Assembly (NCBI GenBank): GCA_965237855.1
Contig: CBDEGK010000003.1
Location: 186,001 to 250,000 of the forward strand
From: CBDEGK01 sp965237855
GTDB lineage: Bacteria; Pseudomonadota; Gammaproteobacteria; Pseudomonadales; Halieaceae
Length of the DNA stretch: 64,000 bases
Direction of reading: 5' to 3'
A program made the position numbers and the translations under genes. Shown piece after piece: positions 50,516-59,901 of this stretch; the first letter of the stretch is position 1; the number at the start of each line of letters is the position of its first letter. Below the pieces are notes generated by a model. That model was not told the DNA's origin. It saw only the letters and a list, made by a program, of their open reading frames with translations, and did not search any database.

Positions 50516-52549
50516 ATGCTACGGCCCTACCATCTCGCCGCACTCTGTGCCCTGTTTGTCGCCCAGCCGGTATTTGAATTACTGCTGAGCTTTCCCCAGT
50601 ATTTCATTGCCAGCGGCGCGACACTGCCGCAAATCATCCTGTTGGCCATCGCCCTGGTTATTGTTCCTACCGGACTCTCAGCGCTGTTGCTAAAAGCCCT
50701 GCCGATCGTGACAACCCCGCTGCTGCTTGTGTTCGCATCTCTGCTGAGCGGCCAGCTCATCAATTCCCTGGGCCTGCAAGACAACTTCCTGATCCTCTGG
50801 CCACTGGCCACAGCGGCCCTGGTTATTCTCTATCAGCACACGCGCTTTTTACCCAGCCTGGTGGCGACCCTGTCTCCAGCGGCCATGCTTGTACCTGCGC
50901 TGTTCCTGTACCAACTTATTAACCATCCCCATCTCAGCGGCAACCTGCTCAACTATGCGGAACAAGCTGAGCGAGCACCGGCTGCACCGGCACCAGTTTT
51001 CTACCTGGTATTGGACGAGCTACCACGCTATTCCCTGACGAAAGAACGCGGGCAAATCGACCGCGAGCGTTTCCCCAACTTTGCCCGTTTGGCTGACCAA
51101 TCAACCTGGTATTACAACGCCAGCACCGTCGCCGACTCCACTGAGGTGGCTCTACCAGCCCTGCTGAGCGGGCGCATGCCAAATGGGCGCAACGTGCCGG
51201 CCAGCCTCAGCGCCCACCCCAACAACCTGTTCGTGGCGTTGGCGCCGCACATGCAAATGAATGTGCAGGAACCGATAACCCGCCTGTGCCCGGTCGATGT
51301 CTGCGGGGATAGCGACAACGTCCTGGGACAGAGCACCCTGGTTTCGCTGCTGGCAGATTCGGCACTGATTCTTTTGCACCGCAGCGTGTCACCGAGTTTG
51401 CGCTAACAACTGCCGCCCATCGATGAGAGCTGGGCGGGATTTGTTGAAACTGAAAGCGGCCACAAATACTTCGCCGCGGGCGATCCGCGTTTTGCCTTTC
51501 TTGAGCAAGTGCAGCAGGCGCAAAACCCCAGCTTTAACTTTGCCCATATTTATTTGCCCCATGTCCCCTGGAAGCATCTTCCCTCCGGTAAACCATACGC
51601 GACCTCGGCCAAAGAATATCGACTGGAGGGTGCACGCGCCGACTCGGTGCGCTTTCACTGGCGCGATGATGAACGGGCCATTGCCCTGGGTTATCAGCGA
51701 CACCTGATGCAAACTGCTTACACGGATCAGTGGCTGGGAGAACTCATCGATGCCATTCAAGCGCGCGGATTATGGGACCAGGCGCTGGTCATCGCTACGG
51801 CTGATCACGGCCTCAGCTTCAAAGCCGGAATGGCTCGACGCTGGGTGGAGGAAGGCAACATGGCGGATATCATGTCGGTCCCGCTGTTCGTCAAACTACC
51901 CGGACAAGAACGCGGCAGTGTCAATTATGCCAACGCGCAGAGCATCGATATAGTGGCCACCATCGCCGACGTGTTGAAACTGCAAACCTGGTGGTCACTC
52001 GACGGCATCAGCCTGACACAAGCCGACCAGTTGGCGGCCCGCACCAACAAACAGTTCCAATACAAACTGCCGCCTCCAGGCGGGGGATTTTTGTCCGCGG
52101 AGCTTTCAGCTGGGATACTCGATGACCCCTCGATTGTCGAACAGCGGGAGGCAACCTTTGGCCGGCCCCAGTCGCAACAGGGTCTATTTGATGTCAGCAG
52201 CAACCGCCTCTGGTTGGGGCAGCGCATTGCCAGTGCGGGCCGCGCCAACATAAGCGCCCGAATCGACAAGTTGCAGGCCCTGAGCACCTATGATGCGGAC
52301 CGCAACAACAAACTCCCCGCCCATTTGCGCATTGAACTCGAGCGGGAATTCGAGGGCCTGATCGGCATCGAGCTCAACGGCGTCATACGCGCTACCAGCC
52401 GCACTTTCTCTTACGACCGCAAGCGACTCGCGGTCATACTCGATGAGTCCTTCTTCCTGGAACGGCACAACAGCCTGGCACTGTATGCCTTGATGGATGG
52501 CAGCTGGTACGAAATCGAACTAGAGACCCGCCACACTTTGACCAATTAG
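50516..52549 (+). pseudogene. Membrane sulfatase/alkaline-phosphatase-type protein, split by an in-frame TAA
   Basis: One frame runs from 50516 to 52549 (about 677 codons) with a single TAA at 51404-51406. The first part has several N-terminal membrane helices and the start of a sulfatase-fold domain (VFYLVLDELPRYSL, FPNFARLADQSTWYYNAS, ALPALLSGRMPNGR). The second part continues QLPPIDESWAGF without a proper start codon or ribosome site, with HIYLPHVPWKHLPSG, IATADHGLSF and PLFVKLPGQ holding metal-site residues. The two halves together look like LTA-synthase/phosphoglycerol-transferase-type membrane enzymes. A CAA-to-TAA change would explain the break. The 3' end overlaps the opposite gene by 30 bp. 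Confidence 0.83.
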
Positions 52550-53692
52550 CTGATCGAGCAAGGCCTGGTATGCCGTGCGCCGGCTGACCAGGCGCGCAGT
52601 ATCAACGGCCAGTTGTAGAGATTCTATGGCCTGTTCGAGCAAATCCAGGTCCAGGTAAACCTTGCCCAGCAAAAAGTACAGCTCAGCATCATCCTGCTTG
52701 CGCTTAATGGCCGCCTGGAAATGGCGCCGAGCCTGTTGGAACTCGCCCTTCTCCTGGGCCAGTTCGCCGAGATAGGCATGGTAATAGGGGTTGCGCTTAC
52801 GATGGTGGGTTATCTGAGATTCCCAGTGGTCGGCCAACTCGGTCTCTCCGCGTCGCTCATGCAAGACCATCAGATTGTTCATGGCCGATGGGGAAGCGGG
52901 ATTGAGTGTAAGGGCTGAGCGATAGGCCTGCTCGCTGGCACCGTCGTTGCCAGCGCGAGAATAAATAGCGCCCAGGTTTATCCACAAAAAATCAGTTCCC
53001 GGGCTCAGTTCCAACGCCCGCACCGAGTTCAGGTAGGCCGGCGCCAGGTTTTCCTTGAACAACTGTGTCATGGCCAGGTTGTTGTAATGCAAACCCCTGG
53101 CGACCACATCGTCAATGATGCCGCTGTCGGCAATCGCGGAGCGCCTGACAGGGTCAATATCCACCATGTACTTCTGGTTTGGGCCCAGCTTTACCAACAC
53201 ATTCACATGCTGGCGCAAGGCAATATGATCGCCGTGGCGACTCCATTCCGGGCGCAATTTCAGCATGTGGTAGTTGGCATTGAGGCCCGCGTAACGGGCC
53301 ATGGCCACGAACAGGTGGGCATAACTGAGACAGTTGGCCGTGCCGCTTTCAAAAACCTCCCGCGCCGTGCCATCAGCAGCGGGGTCATAATCGATGTCCA
53401 GCATGCCGTTGGCGCGCAAACTGCTGTGTAACATGCGCAGCCGTTGCCGATAGGTGGGTGCGGAACGGACATAACGATCGACAAATTCCTTCATCTCTGG
53501 GGACATTGCCAGTAAATCCGGGGATGGTACTGCCCGCGCAGCCAATTCCGCATTGGGGCCGCCTGGATGTTGGTAAAGGGGGGAAATAGAGCCCAAATCG
53601 GGCCGTGGCCCCAGATTGGCGCTACAGGCCTGGAGCAGAGACAGCAGGGCAAATGCTGCCAATCGCAGGATTTTGCCGGCTTCATACCGCAT
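52520..53692 (-). CDS. Lipoprotein with transglutaminase-like and TPR domains
   Basis: 390 aa. Lipobox LLQAC at residues ~19-23. A transglutaminase-like fold (about 60-200) shows a Cys in ESGTANCLSYAHLFVAMAR, His in LRQHVNVLV and Asp in MVDIDP. The C-terminal half is TPR repeats (LWINLGAIYSRAGNDGASEQ, YHAYLGELAQEKGEFQQARR). Such lipoproteins are likely periplasm-facing; a peptidase or cross-linking activity on cell-wall or protein partners is inferred. Start ATG at 53692. Confidence 0.85.
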   Translation of the reverse strand: MRYEAGKILRLAAFALLSLLQACSANLGPRPDLGSISPLYQHPGGPNAELAARAVPSPDLLAMSPEMKEFVDRYVRSAPTYRQRLRMLHSSLRANGMLDIDYDPAADGTAREVFESGTANCLSYAHLFVAMARYAGLNANYHMLKLRPEWSRHGDHIALRQHVNVLVKLGPNQKYMVDIDPVRRSAIADSGIIDDVVARGLHYNNLAMTQLFKENLAPAYLNSVRALELSPGTDFLWINLGAIYSRAGNDGASEQAYRSALTLNPASPSAMNNLMVLHERRGETELADHWESQITHHRKRNPYYHAYLGELAQEKGEFQQARRHFQAAIKRKQDDAELYFLLGKVYLDLDLLEQAIESLQLAVDTARLVSRRTAYQALLDQLIGQSVAGL

Positions 53693-53719
53693 ATCCCGAG
53701 TATAGCCCCTTAAGAGAGA

Positions 53720-54346
53720 CTATGCAGCCGTATGTAATCCACACTCCCTGCCATCATTGACCTTGGTAGGGTCAAAATAGTGTCGGCATGTCGGTAGTGC
53801 GTGGGCCTCCATATAGGCATCCACATGGTCCTCTGACCAGTAGAAGATCGGCGCCACCTTGAGAATGCCACGACCATCCAGCGAGACAATGTCCAGGCCC
53901 TGGCGGTGCTCAGTCTCCTCCTGGCGAATCCCGCTAATCCAGACTTCCGGCTTCAGATCATCCAGTGCCTGGCTGAAGGGGTCGAGTTTGACCTGGCGGG
54001 TAAATTCCCCGTGCAGCGCTTCATCCTGGATGGTGGGAACACCACCCATAATGGCATTGCGCCGTTCCGAGGTCATATCCGGCGAATAGACGTGCATATT
54101 CAGTTCAAGCTGCTTGATCAGTCGCTCGGCGATGATATAGGTATCGCGTAGGTTGTAACCGGTATCGACCCAGACCGTAGGCATTGTCTTGTCGACGCCA
54201 CTCACCAGATGCAACATTACCGCCGCATTCCTGCCGAAACTGGTGGTGGCAATCGTGGTTTTACCAAGCTCAATCGCCCAGCGCACGATGGCCTCGGGAC
54301 TGGCGTCTCGAAGCTCGGCGTTAACTGATTCCAGGTCGATATCCAT
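53720..54346 (-). CDS. cysH: Phosphoadenylyl-sulfate reductase
   Basis: Reduces PAPS to sulfite with thioredoxin in assimilatory sulfate reduction. 208 aa. The PP-loop region is TIATTSFGRNAAVMLHLV; the C-terminal catalytic Cys is in ECGLH. There is no CC...CxxC iron-sulfur set, so it is the PAPS type rather than the APS type. ISGIRQEETEHR is conserved. No other cys gene is in the window. It ends 27 bp from the TPR lipoprotein gene start. Confidence 0.93.
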   Translation of the reverse strand: MDIDLESVNAELRDASPEAIVRWAIELGKTTIATTSFGRNAAVMLHLVSGVDKTMPTVWVDTGYNLRDTYIIAERLIKQLELNMHVYSPDMTSERRNAIMGGVPTIQDEALHGEFTRQVKLDPFSQALDDLKPEVWISGIRQEETEHRQGLDIVSLDGRGILKVAPIFYWSEDHVDAYMEAHALPTCRHYFDPTKVNDGRECGLHTAA

Positions 54347-54485
54347 GACCGGCGGCTCTACCTATTTGTAGCGGGGCAGCAAGCTTATTAAATAAGTGCG
54401 CCACAGACAAATAACCGCTTTTTATATGCTTATGGCCTTGATAGAGATCAAGAGCCCGCTGACAGTTGGGCAGACGCTGATTTTG

Positions 54486-55577
54486 CTAGAGAAATTCGCC
54501 GCTGTTGAGGTCGACACACTGTTGCAGATGACGTTGGATCATGGCCAGGAACATCTGGTCGCTGCGTTCTTCAGCGGCGGTAAAGACGGCGCCCAATACG
54601 GTGATGACGATGGCGTGCATGGCATATTCACGATATTGCTCCCAGCAGTCTTGCGGGCTCAGGGGGACACCCGCTGCATCCAGCCATTGTGAATACTCGC
54701 TGATGAGGTCCCGCTCCCACTCGCGCCGCTGGGCAATCTCGAGACTGCCACCGAGGAAATAGGCCGCGTCGGTCAAGGCGCTGGATTCGCCCACGGTTTG
54801 CCAGTCGACAATCGTCGCCGTACCCGGTTCGCTGTCCTGGGCTGGACTAAACAGCACATTCTCACAGCGAAAATCGCCATGAATCACGGTTTTCTTGCCT
54901 TGAAAGCGGCTCACAAAATGCACGTGGCGATCGACATAGTGTTCACCAAAGGCGATGCATTCACTGGACAGGCCATGACCAAACCGATCGACAAATTGGG
55001 GCCAGCTCTGCTGCATCAGTTGCGCGCCCTGCGCTCCGCCATCGCTGCGAGCCGGTGAGGTGACATACGCCAGCTTTGCCACTTCCTCGTCGCCGTAAAA
55101 GGCGGCTGCCAGTTTGGCCGCCTCCTGCAGAACCAGCCGGCTATGACCCAGCGATTCGCCAATCAATTGACTGCCCGGCTCAGCCGGCGCCAGGTCTTCC
55201 ATCAAGGTGACAAATTCTGTGCCCGCGGCGTTAACTTCATTGGCGTAAATCTGTGGCGTGCGCATCTCGGTGCGGCCGGCGAGATGTTTGTAAAACATAA
55301 CCTCGTTGTAATAGGCCCCAAGTGCGCCAGCCATGGCTCGCGCTGTTTCATCCGTGGCCGGAAGCTTGGCGATCAGCGTCGCCGGGGCGCCATAGTTGTC
55401 GTGATAGTCGCCGTCATAGGCCAGTGTGAAACGGGCGTTGTCGCCCATTTTACCGGTGCCTATGATTTGGTGTTCGGCGGCAATCACATTCCCCTCAGGC
55501 AGATAGCCAGATTCCCGCAGGGCCAGGGTTAACCATTCTGGGGTGATTTGATCTGGCGAGGAGGCAATGCTGACCAT
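54486..55577 (-). CDS. APH/ecdysteroid-kinase-like phosphotransferase
   Basis: 363 aa with a small-molecule kinase fold. N-lobe segment PATLIAKLPATDETAR with the candidate ATP-binding Lys, catalytic loop VIHGDFRCENVLF, and the metal-binding Asp in TIVDWQTVG. The pattern is closest to the APH-like families also called DUF1679/EcKinase; phosphorylation of a hydroxylated natural product or lipid is plausible. Divergent from the two DUF7064/7065-like genes, with which such kinases often occur together (from memory). Confidence 0.83.
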   Translation of the reverse strand: MVSIASSPDQITPEWLTLALRESGYLPEGNVIAAEHQIIGTGKMGDNARFTLAYDGDYHDNYGAPATLIAKLPATDETARAMAGALGAYYNEVMFYKHLAGRTEMRTPQIYANEVNAAGTEFVTLMEDLAPAEPGSQLIGESLGHSRLVLQEAAKLAAAFYGDEEVAKLAYVTSPARSDGGAQGAQLMQQSWPQFVDRFGHGLSSECIAFGEHYVDRHVHFVSRFQGKKTVIHGDFRCENVLFSPAQDSEPGTATIVDWQTVGESSALTDAAYFLGGSLEIAQRREWERDLISEYSQWLDAAGVPLSPQDCWEQYREYAMHAIVITVLGAVFTAAEERSDQMFLAMIQRHLQQCVDLNSGEFL

Positions 55578-55672
55578 GATTGTCTAGGCTCTGTTGTGAG
55601 AGGCGATTATCCACTCTAAGATAGATGCTAATCATCGTCCAGCGCCGCTTCTGGTGCTACGGGGAAAGCACT

Positions 55673-56836
55673 ATGACCGGCTCCATCGGCCCGCTGCAGG
55701 CGGCTGACGAACAGTTTACCCACCAGGTTATAGAAACCTTCGCCAGTGTGGGTCAGAGCGACCCGGCCTGGGCGGAGAAAGTGTGTGGGATGGCCGCCGC
55801 CAAAGATGGCTCACTACAAATCGGCTTCGGCTTCGGCAAGTACACCAATCGCAATGTCATCGATGCCTATGCCGGTGTTTGTCGCGGCGTGGAGCAGTGG
55901 GTCGTGCGGGCCAGTCGCGCCCTTCACAGCGACCCGGAATCGGTTAATGTCGGTCCCATTAGCTACGAAATTATTGAGCCCTTGCACAGCGTCCGCATAC
56001 GTCTGGCAGCGAATGATCAACAGCCGATTGCCTTCGATATCGTGTTCCGCTCCATTGCCGCCTGTGTAGTCGAAAACCGCGAAGATCGACGCGACATGCA
56101 CGGCTTTCGCAAGGCAACTGACCAGATTCGCTATCACCAAACCGGGGTGGCCTCTGGCTGGGTGGAAGTGGATGGTGTACGCACTGAGGTCGGCGAAGAC
56201 AGCTGGATTGCCACGCGCGATAAATCCTGGGGCATTCGACCACAGGTGGGCCTACCTCTGGCCGACATGGAGCCCGATTACCATCACCTGATTCCGCAGG
56301 CACTGGCGATCTGGAATCCTATGCTGTTTCAGCGTGAGGACGGCAGCCAGTACGCGTTTCACCATTATTTTTTGCAGTTCTCGGCACCGGGCTTTGAACA
56401 AAAATCCGTGCAGGGTGGGCTGGAGGATGCTGACGGCGCTGGCGCTCGATTGCTCGGTATGACGCCGAGTCTGAAGTTTGATGCCAACAACAAGCGTCTT
56501 CAAAGCGGTGAATTCCTGTTTCACATGGAAGACGGCAGCGAGCGGCCGATGCGGTTTGAGAAGTTATCTGAAACCGGCCTTTATCTCGGTGCGGGTGGTT
56601 ATCACGGCGGGGACAACTATCATCACGGCAGTTGGCGCGGTGAATTACATGTGGACGGTGCCTATGCCGCGGATACTTCTGTGACGGACGTGGTGGAGCG
56701 CTACACACAATTCAGAGACTGCATGATCAAAATTGAAGACCCGGTGGGTGGCGGCATCGGCTGGGGTAATTGCCAGACTTACATACACGGCCCCTGGCCA
56801 GAATTTGGACTCAGCGGCGACGAACCCTCTCTATAG
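55673..56836 (+). CDS. DUF7064/7065-like protein (AttH-type beta fold), first of two
   Basis: 387 aa from the ATG at 55673, preceded by GGGGAAA; an upstream in-frame ATG at 55625 has no site. Family-type segments are GSLQIGFGFGKYTNRNV, IAFDIVFRSIAACVV, DSWIATRDKSWGIRP and YHGGDNYHHGSWRGELHVDG. Rich in beta structure with Trp/His clusters, like lipocalin-type AttH or carotenoid-1,2-hydratase folds. No signal peptide. Function unknown. The next gene is a distant paralogue (shared DxSWGxRP and GxGxYxN patterns). Confidence 0.75.
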   Translation: MTGSIGPLQAADEQFTHQVIETFASVGQSDPAWAEKVCGMAAAKDGSLQIGFGFGKYTNRNVIDAYAGVCRGVEQWVVRASRALHSDPESVNVGPISYEIIEPLHSVRIRLAANDQQPIAFDIVFRSIAACVVENREDRRDMHGFRKATDQIRYHQTGVASGWVEVDGVRTEVGEDSWIATRDKSWGIRPQVGLPLADMEPDYHHLIPQALAIWNPMLFQREDGSQYAFHHYFLQFSAPGFEQKSVQGGLEDADGAGARLLGMTPSLKFDANNKRLQSGEFLFHMEDGSERPMRFEKLSETGLYLGAGGYHGGDNYHHGSWRGELHVDGAYAADTSVTDVVERYTQFRDCMIKIEDPVGGGIGWGNCQTYIHGPWPEFGLSGDEPSL

Positions 56837-56849
56837 CAAGGACTATCTC

Positions 56850-57980
56850 ATGCTTTCAAAATTTGATGATTATCCCATTCACCAGACCAGCAAGCCCATT
56901 TTTCACACGGCTTCCAGTGATCGTTTCACCTACGATCGATACTGGTACAACGGCCATGCCGCGGATGGCAGTTTCTATTTCGGGGTGGGCCTGGGTCGCT
57001 ATCCCAATCTGGGTATTCTCGACTGCGGTTTCAGCCTGGTGATCGATGGCCAGCAATATGCGTTTCACGGCTCGCGGCGGGCACCGTTGGAACCAACAGA
57101 GACTGTGGTCGGCCCCTTTGAGCTGAAAATACTGGAACCCATGGGACGTCATCAGTTAATTATTGGCCCCAATGAAACCGGTATTGAATGTGACCTGATC
57201 TTCACCCCGCGAACCGGCGTCATCGAAGAGGGTTTCCAGAGCTTAAGCAATGAACGACACGTGGTGATGGAGGCAACCCGTCTCGATCAGTTCGGTCACT
57301 GGAGTGGCGTGGTCAAGTATGACGGCAAGGAACTCGAGGTAGATGGGCGCAGCACCTACGGCCTCAAGGATCGCTCCTGGGGCAAACGTCCTGTAGGCGC
57401 GCCCTATACCGGTGGTGCACCCTTAGATGCTTACCAGGCAGTGCATTTTCTGTGGGCGCCGATCCACTGGGAAAACGAGTGCACCCTGGCAGGCTGGTTC
57501 GAAGATGAGGAGGGGGATCAGTGGCATACCGACCAGGCCATCGTTCCCGCCTATGACAGCTTTGATGACATTCCCGGGGTGGTTGATCCCGCTGCGAAAA
57601 TCTGGAAGGGCAGAGTCGCCCACAGCCTCACCATGGCGCCCGGTACTCGCCAAATGAGTTCGGCCGATATCACCATGCACGATGACAAATCCGGCCAGAC
57701 CATTGAGCTGCATTTGGAACCACGACTGCTGTACCGGATGAAAGGCATTGGCTATCAGCATCCCGAGTGGGGCCACGCCCAGTGGAAAGGTGAGCTGGCC
57801 ATCGGCGGCGAGAGCTGGAAGGTGGATGATGTTGACCCACTGGCATTGGAGAATATCCATATTCAGCAAGTCGTCACCGCCCGTCGCGGTGGCCAGGTTG
57901 GCCACGGGGTGTTGGAGCAATTACATATCGGCCCCTGGGCTCCGGCCGGGTTTAGTGACTGGTTCGATGGCGGGAAATGA
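56850..57980 (+). CDS. DUF7064/7065-like protein (AttH-type beta fold), second of two
   Basis: 376 aa from the ATG at 56850 (AAGGA upstream). Segments parallel to the previous gene: GSFYFGVGLGRYPNLGI, ECDLIFTPRTGVIEEGF, YGLKDRSWGKRPVG and EWGHAQWKGELAIGGE. No membrane segment or signal peptide. It begins 13 bp after its neighbour, so the pair is co-transcribed. Function unknown; a lipocalin-like binding or isomerase role is a guess from fold. Confidence 0.75.
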   Translation: MLSKFDDYPIHQTSKPIFHTASSDRFTYDRYWYNGHAADGSFYFGVGLGRYPNLGILDCGFSLVIDGQQYAFHGSRRAPLEPTETVVGPFELKILEPMGRHQLIIGPNETGIECDLIFTPRTGVIEEGFQSLSNERHVVMEATRLDQFGHWSGVVKYDGKELEVDGRSTYGLKDRSWGKRPVGAPYTGGAPLDAYQAVHFLWAPIHWENECTLAGWFEDEEGDQWHTDQAIVPAYDSFDDIPGVVDPAAKIWKGRVAHSLTMAPGTRQMSSADITMHDDKSGQTIELHLEPRLLYRMKGIGYQHPEWGHAQWKGELAIGGESWKVDDVDPLALENIHIQQVVTARRGGQVGHGVLEQLHIGPWAPAGFSDWFDGGK

Positions 57981-58004
57981 GGTGGCCGGCGCCCGAGTCG
58001 CGCA

Positions 58005-58487
58005 CTAACGCAAAGCCTGAAATAGCGCCTCAAGCTCATTGGGCTTGAGACCCGACCCTCGCAGAGCTAACCCAAATAAGGGCATCTCAGCTGCCGTCGC
58101 GCGCCACTGTTTTTCGCGCAGGCAGGCCAGGGTTTGTAACTGGGCATCTCCCAACTCAGTCAACTGTTGTCGAATTTCAGGCAGGCTCATGCTTCCCGCC
58201 CGTTGTTCTCGCTGCTGAATCTGCTTGGCTGCCGTAATTTGTGCACGCGCGAAAATCTCCACCTCGGCTGCTGGCAGACCCAGGCTGGTGGAGGTTTCGA
58301 TCGCCTTGGCCACAACCACTTTTTCCCGTTCAATATCGACAATTGGCAGGCCGTGCTCGGCTTTGTAGGCGGCCACCGCCGGCATATAGGATAAGCGTTC
58401 CTTCATCAATTGGTATAACTGCGCCGGTGTGCAGACATAGGCGGGGACGCTGACAAGCAATAACAGGCAGGTGATAACGCTACGCAC
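58005..58487 (-). CDS. Periplasmic chorismate mutase (AroQ-gamma type)
   Basis: 160 aa with a signal peptide (first ~20 residues) and the all-helical AroQ fold. Conserved pieces are LYQLMKERLSYMPAVAAYK, LPIVDIEREKVVVAKAIE and FARAQITAAKQIQQ, the hallmarks of secreted monofunctional gamma mutases that turn chorismate into prephenate outside the cytoplasm. The start codon is GTG preceded by GGAGG. It overlaps the symporter gene by 8 bp and is the last gene of parA-symporter-mutase. Confidence 0.87.
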   Translation of the reverse strand: MRSVITCLLLLVSVPAYVCTPAQLYQLMKERLSYMPAVAAYKAEHGLPIVDIEREKVVVAKAIETSTSLGLPAAEVEIFARAQITAAKQIQQREQRAGSMSLPEIRQQLTELGDAQLQTLACLREKQWRATAAEMPLFGLALRGSGLKPNELEALFQALR

Positions 58488-59901
58488 GTTTTCCTCCAGT
58501 CCACGACAGGAACAACACCGTCAGTACATTTGCTGTCAGCCCGATGAGTCCACTGAGTTGACCCAACGGCTGCCCGGGCAGGAGAACATTGGCAATAACC
58601 AGGGCTGCGCCCAGTACCAGTCCAACCCACACCGGCCGGGCGGCCAGCGTCGATGACCGCACACCCAGAATAATGGCCGGCGCCAATTGCACCAACAGTT
58701 CGAACTTGAACACCATCAGCGCCCAGATGGTCTGTGGCAATACGATGGCCAGCACCCCCAGTAGCAACATCAACAGCCAGGTAGTAATACGACCCGCCCG
58801 ACGGGAAGTGCGTTGGCCCAGCCAGTCGCTGGTAATGATAGAGCCCAGGCTTAACAGCGCCGAGTCGATAGTGGACATGATCGCGGCCAGAGCCGCCGCC
58901 AGGCACAGAATTAACAAGCCGGACAGGGCCGGGCTGTTCTCTATCACCCGCTGAATGGCGTAAACCACTACCTGCTCACTCTGCACCTCGGCCAGCTCAG
59001 GCATCCATTCCGCGACACTGATACCCACCAGGATCATCGGGAAGGTGGTCAATATCGGCATAAAGAACATCAGTCGATAGGACTTGCGCAGTACCTCGCT
59101 ATCGCGGGCCGCGTAGATGCGCTGTATGGCCTGGGGGTAGACCGCCGCGCCAAAGGCAATAACGATGATCAGGGCGAAGAATTCAAGCCACTGGATCTGA
59201 TCGGTGAAAAACAGATTCAGCTCACGACCCAGACCCGCCAGGTGAGTCACGCTGTCTACCGGGCTGTGTTCTGAGACGGCGAAAAAGATCAGCAGGCAAC
59301 CCCCCAGCAACAATATGCCCTGCAAGATGTCGGTCCACACCACCGCGCGCATACCACCCAGGCTCTCATAGATACCCATGATGATCGCCAGCAGCAGGAT
59401 GGCCAGCGGAAAACTGATGCTGCCACCACTAGCCGATTCCAATAACAGCCCAATCGCCTTGAAGTTACCCAGCGCGTAGCTGATCAGGGTAATCACCAAC
59501 ACCAGGTTGGCCAGCCGCACCAGGCCGGTGCTGCGGTAACGCCAGCGCAGGAAATCCGCCACGGTGATGAACTTGTGTTCCCTGGCCAACTCGCTGAGGC
59601 GCGGGGCGAACAGGCTGTAGACCAGCACAATCGCCATCACCGCCAGCATTACCGCCAGGCCCTCAAAGCCATTACGATAGGACTTACCGGGAATAGCCAA
59701 CAGGGTATTGCCGCTGTACTGGGTGGCGTAGAGGGTAAAGAACAGGCTGACAAAACCCAGCGAGCTGCCCGCCAGGTAGTAGTCGCGGGCGCTGGCTTCT
59801 TTGCTACTGCGATTGGCATACCAACCGATGACAAGCAGGGAACAGAGATACAGCAGTACGGCTGCCAGGCCGGTGCTGCTCAGCAGAGGCGCGTCACTCA
59901 T
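58480..59901 (-). CDS. Sodium:solute symporter family protein
   Basis: 473 aa with about 12-13 transmembrane helices, SSS family. Recognisable blocks are ASARDYYLAGSSLGFVSLFF, ATQYSGNTLLAIPGKSYRNG, FITVADFLRWRYRS, YESLGGMRAVVWTDILQG and IMSTIDSALLSLGSI. It moves an organic solute with Na+; specificity unknown. Coupled to parA by ATGA (59898-59901) and to the chorismate mutase by overlap. A periplasmic mutase product such as prephenate is one conceivable cargo (speculative). Confidence 0.88.
   Translation of the reverse strand: MSDAPLLSSTGLAAVLLYLCSLLVIGWYANRSSKEASARDYYLAGSSLGFVSLFFTLYATQYSGNTLLAIPGKSYRNGFEGLAVMLAVMAIVLVYSLFAPRLSELAREHKFITVADFLRWRYRSTGLVRLANLVLVITLISYALGNFKAIGLLLESASGGSISFPLAILLLAIIMGIYESLGGMRAVVWTDILQGILLLGGCLLIFFAVSEHSPVDSVTHLAGLGRELNLFFTDQIQWLEFFALIIVIAFGAAVYPQAIQRIYAARDSEVLRKSYRLMFFMPILTTFPMILVGISVAEWMPELAEVQSEQVVVYAIQRVIENSPALSGLLILCLAAALAAIMSTIDSALLSLGSIITSDWLGQRTSRRAGRITTWLLMLLLGVLAIVLPQTIWALMVFKFELLVQLAPAIILGVRSSTLAARPVWVGLVLGAALVIANVLLPGQPLGQLSGLIGLTANVLTVLFLSWTGGKRA

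Noticed and set aside
10167..51406. Stop-codon reassignment (TAG/TAA read as Gln) to explain the two split genes
   Set aside because: Many intact genes in the window end with TAA or TAG at normal positions, so reassignment would extend them all.
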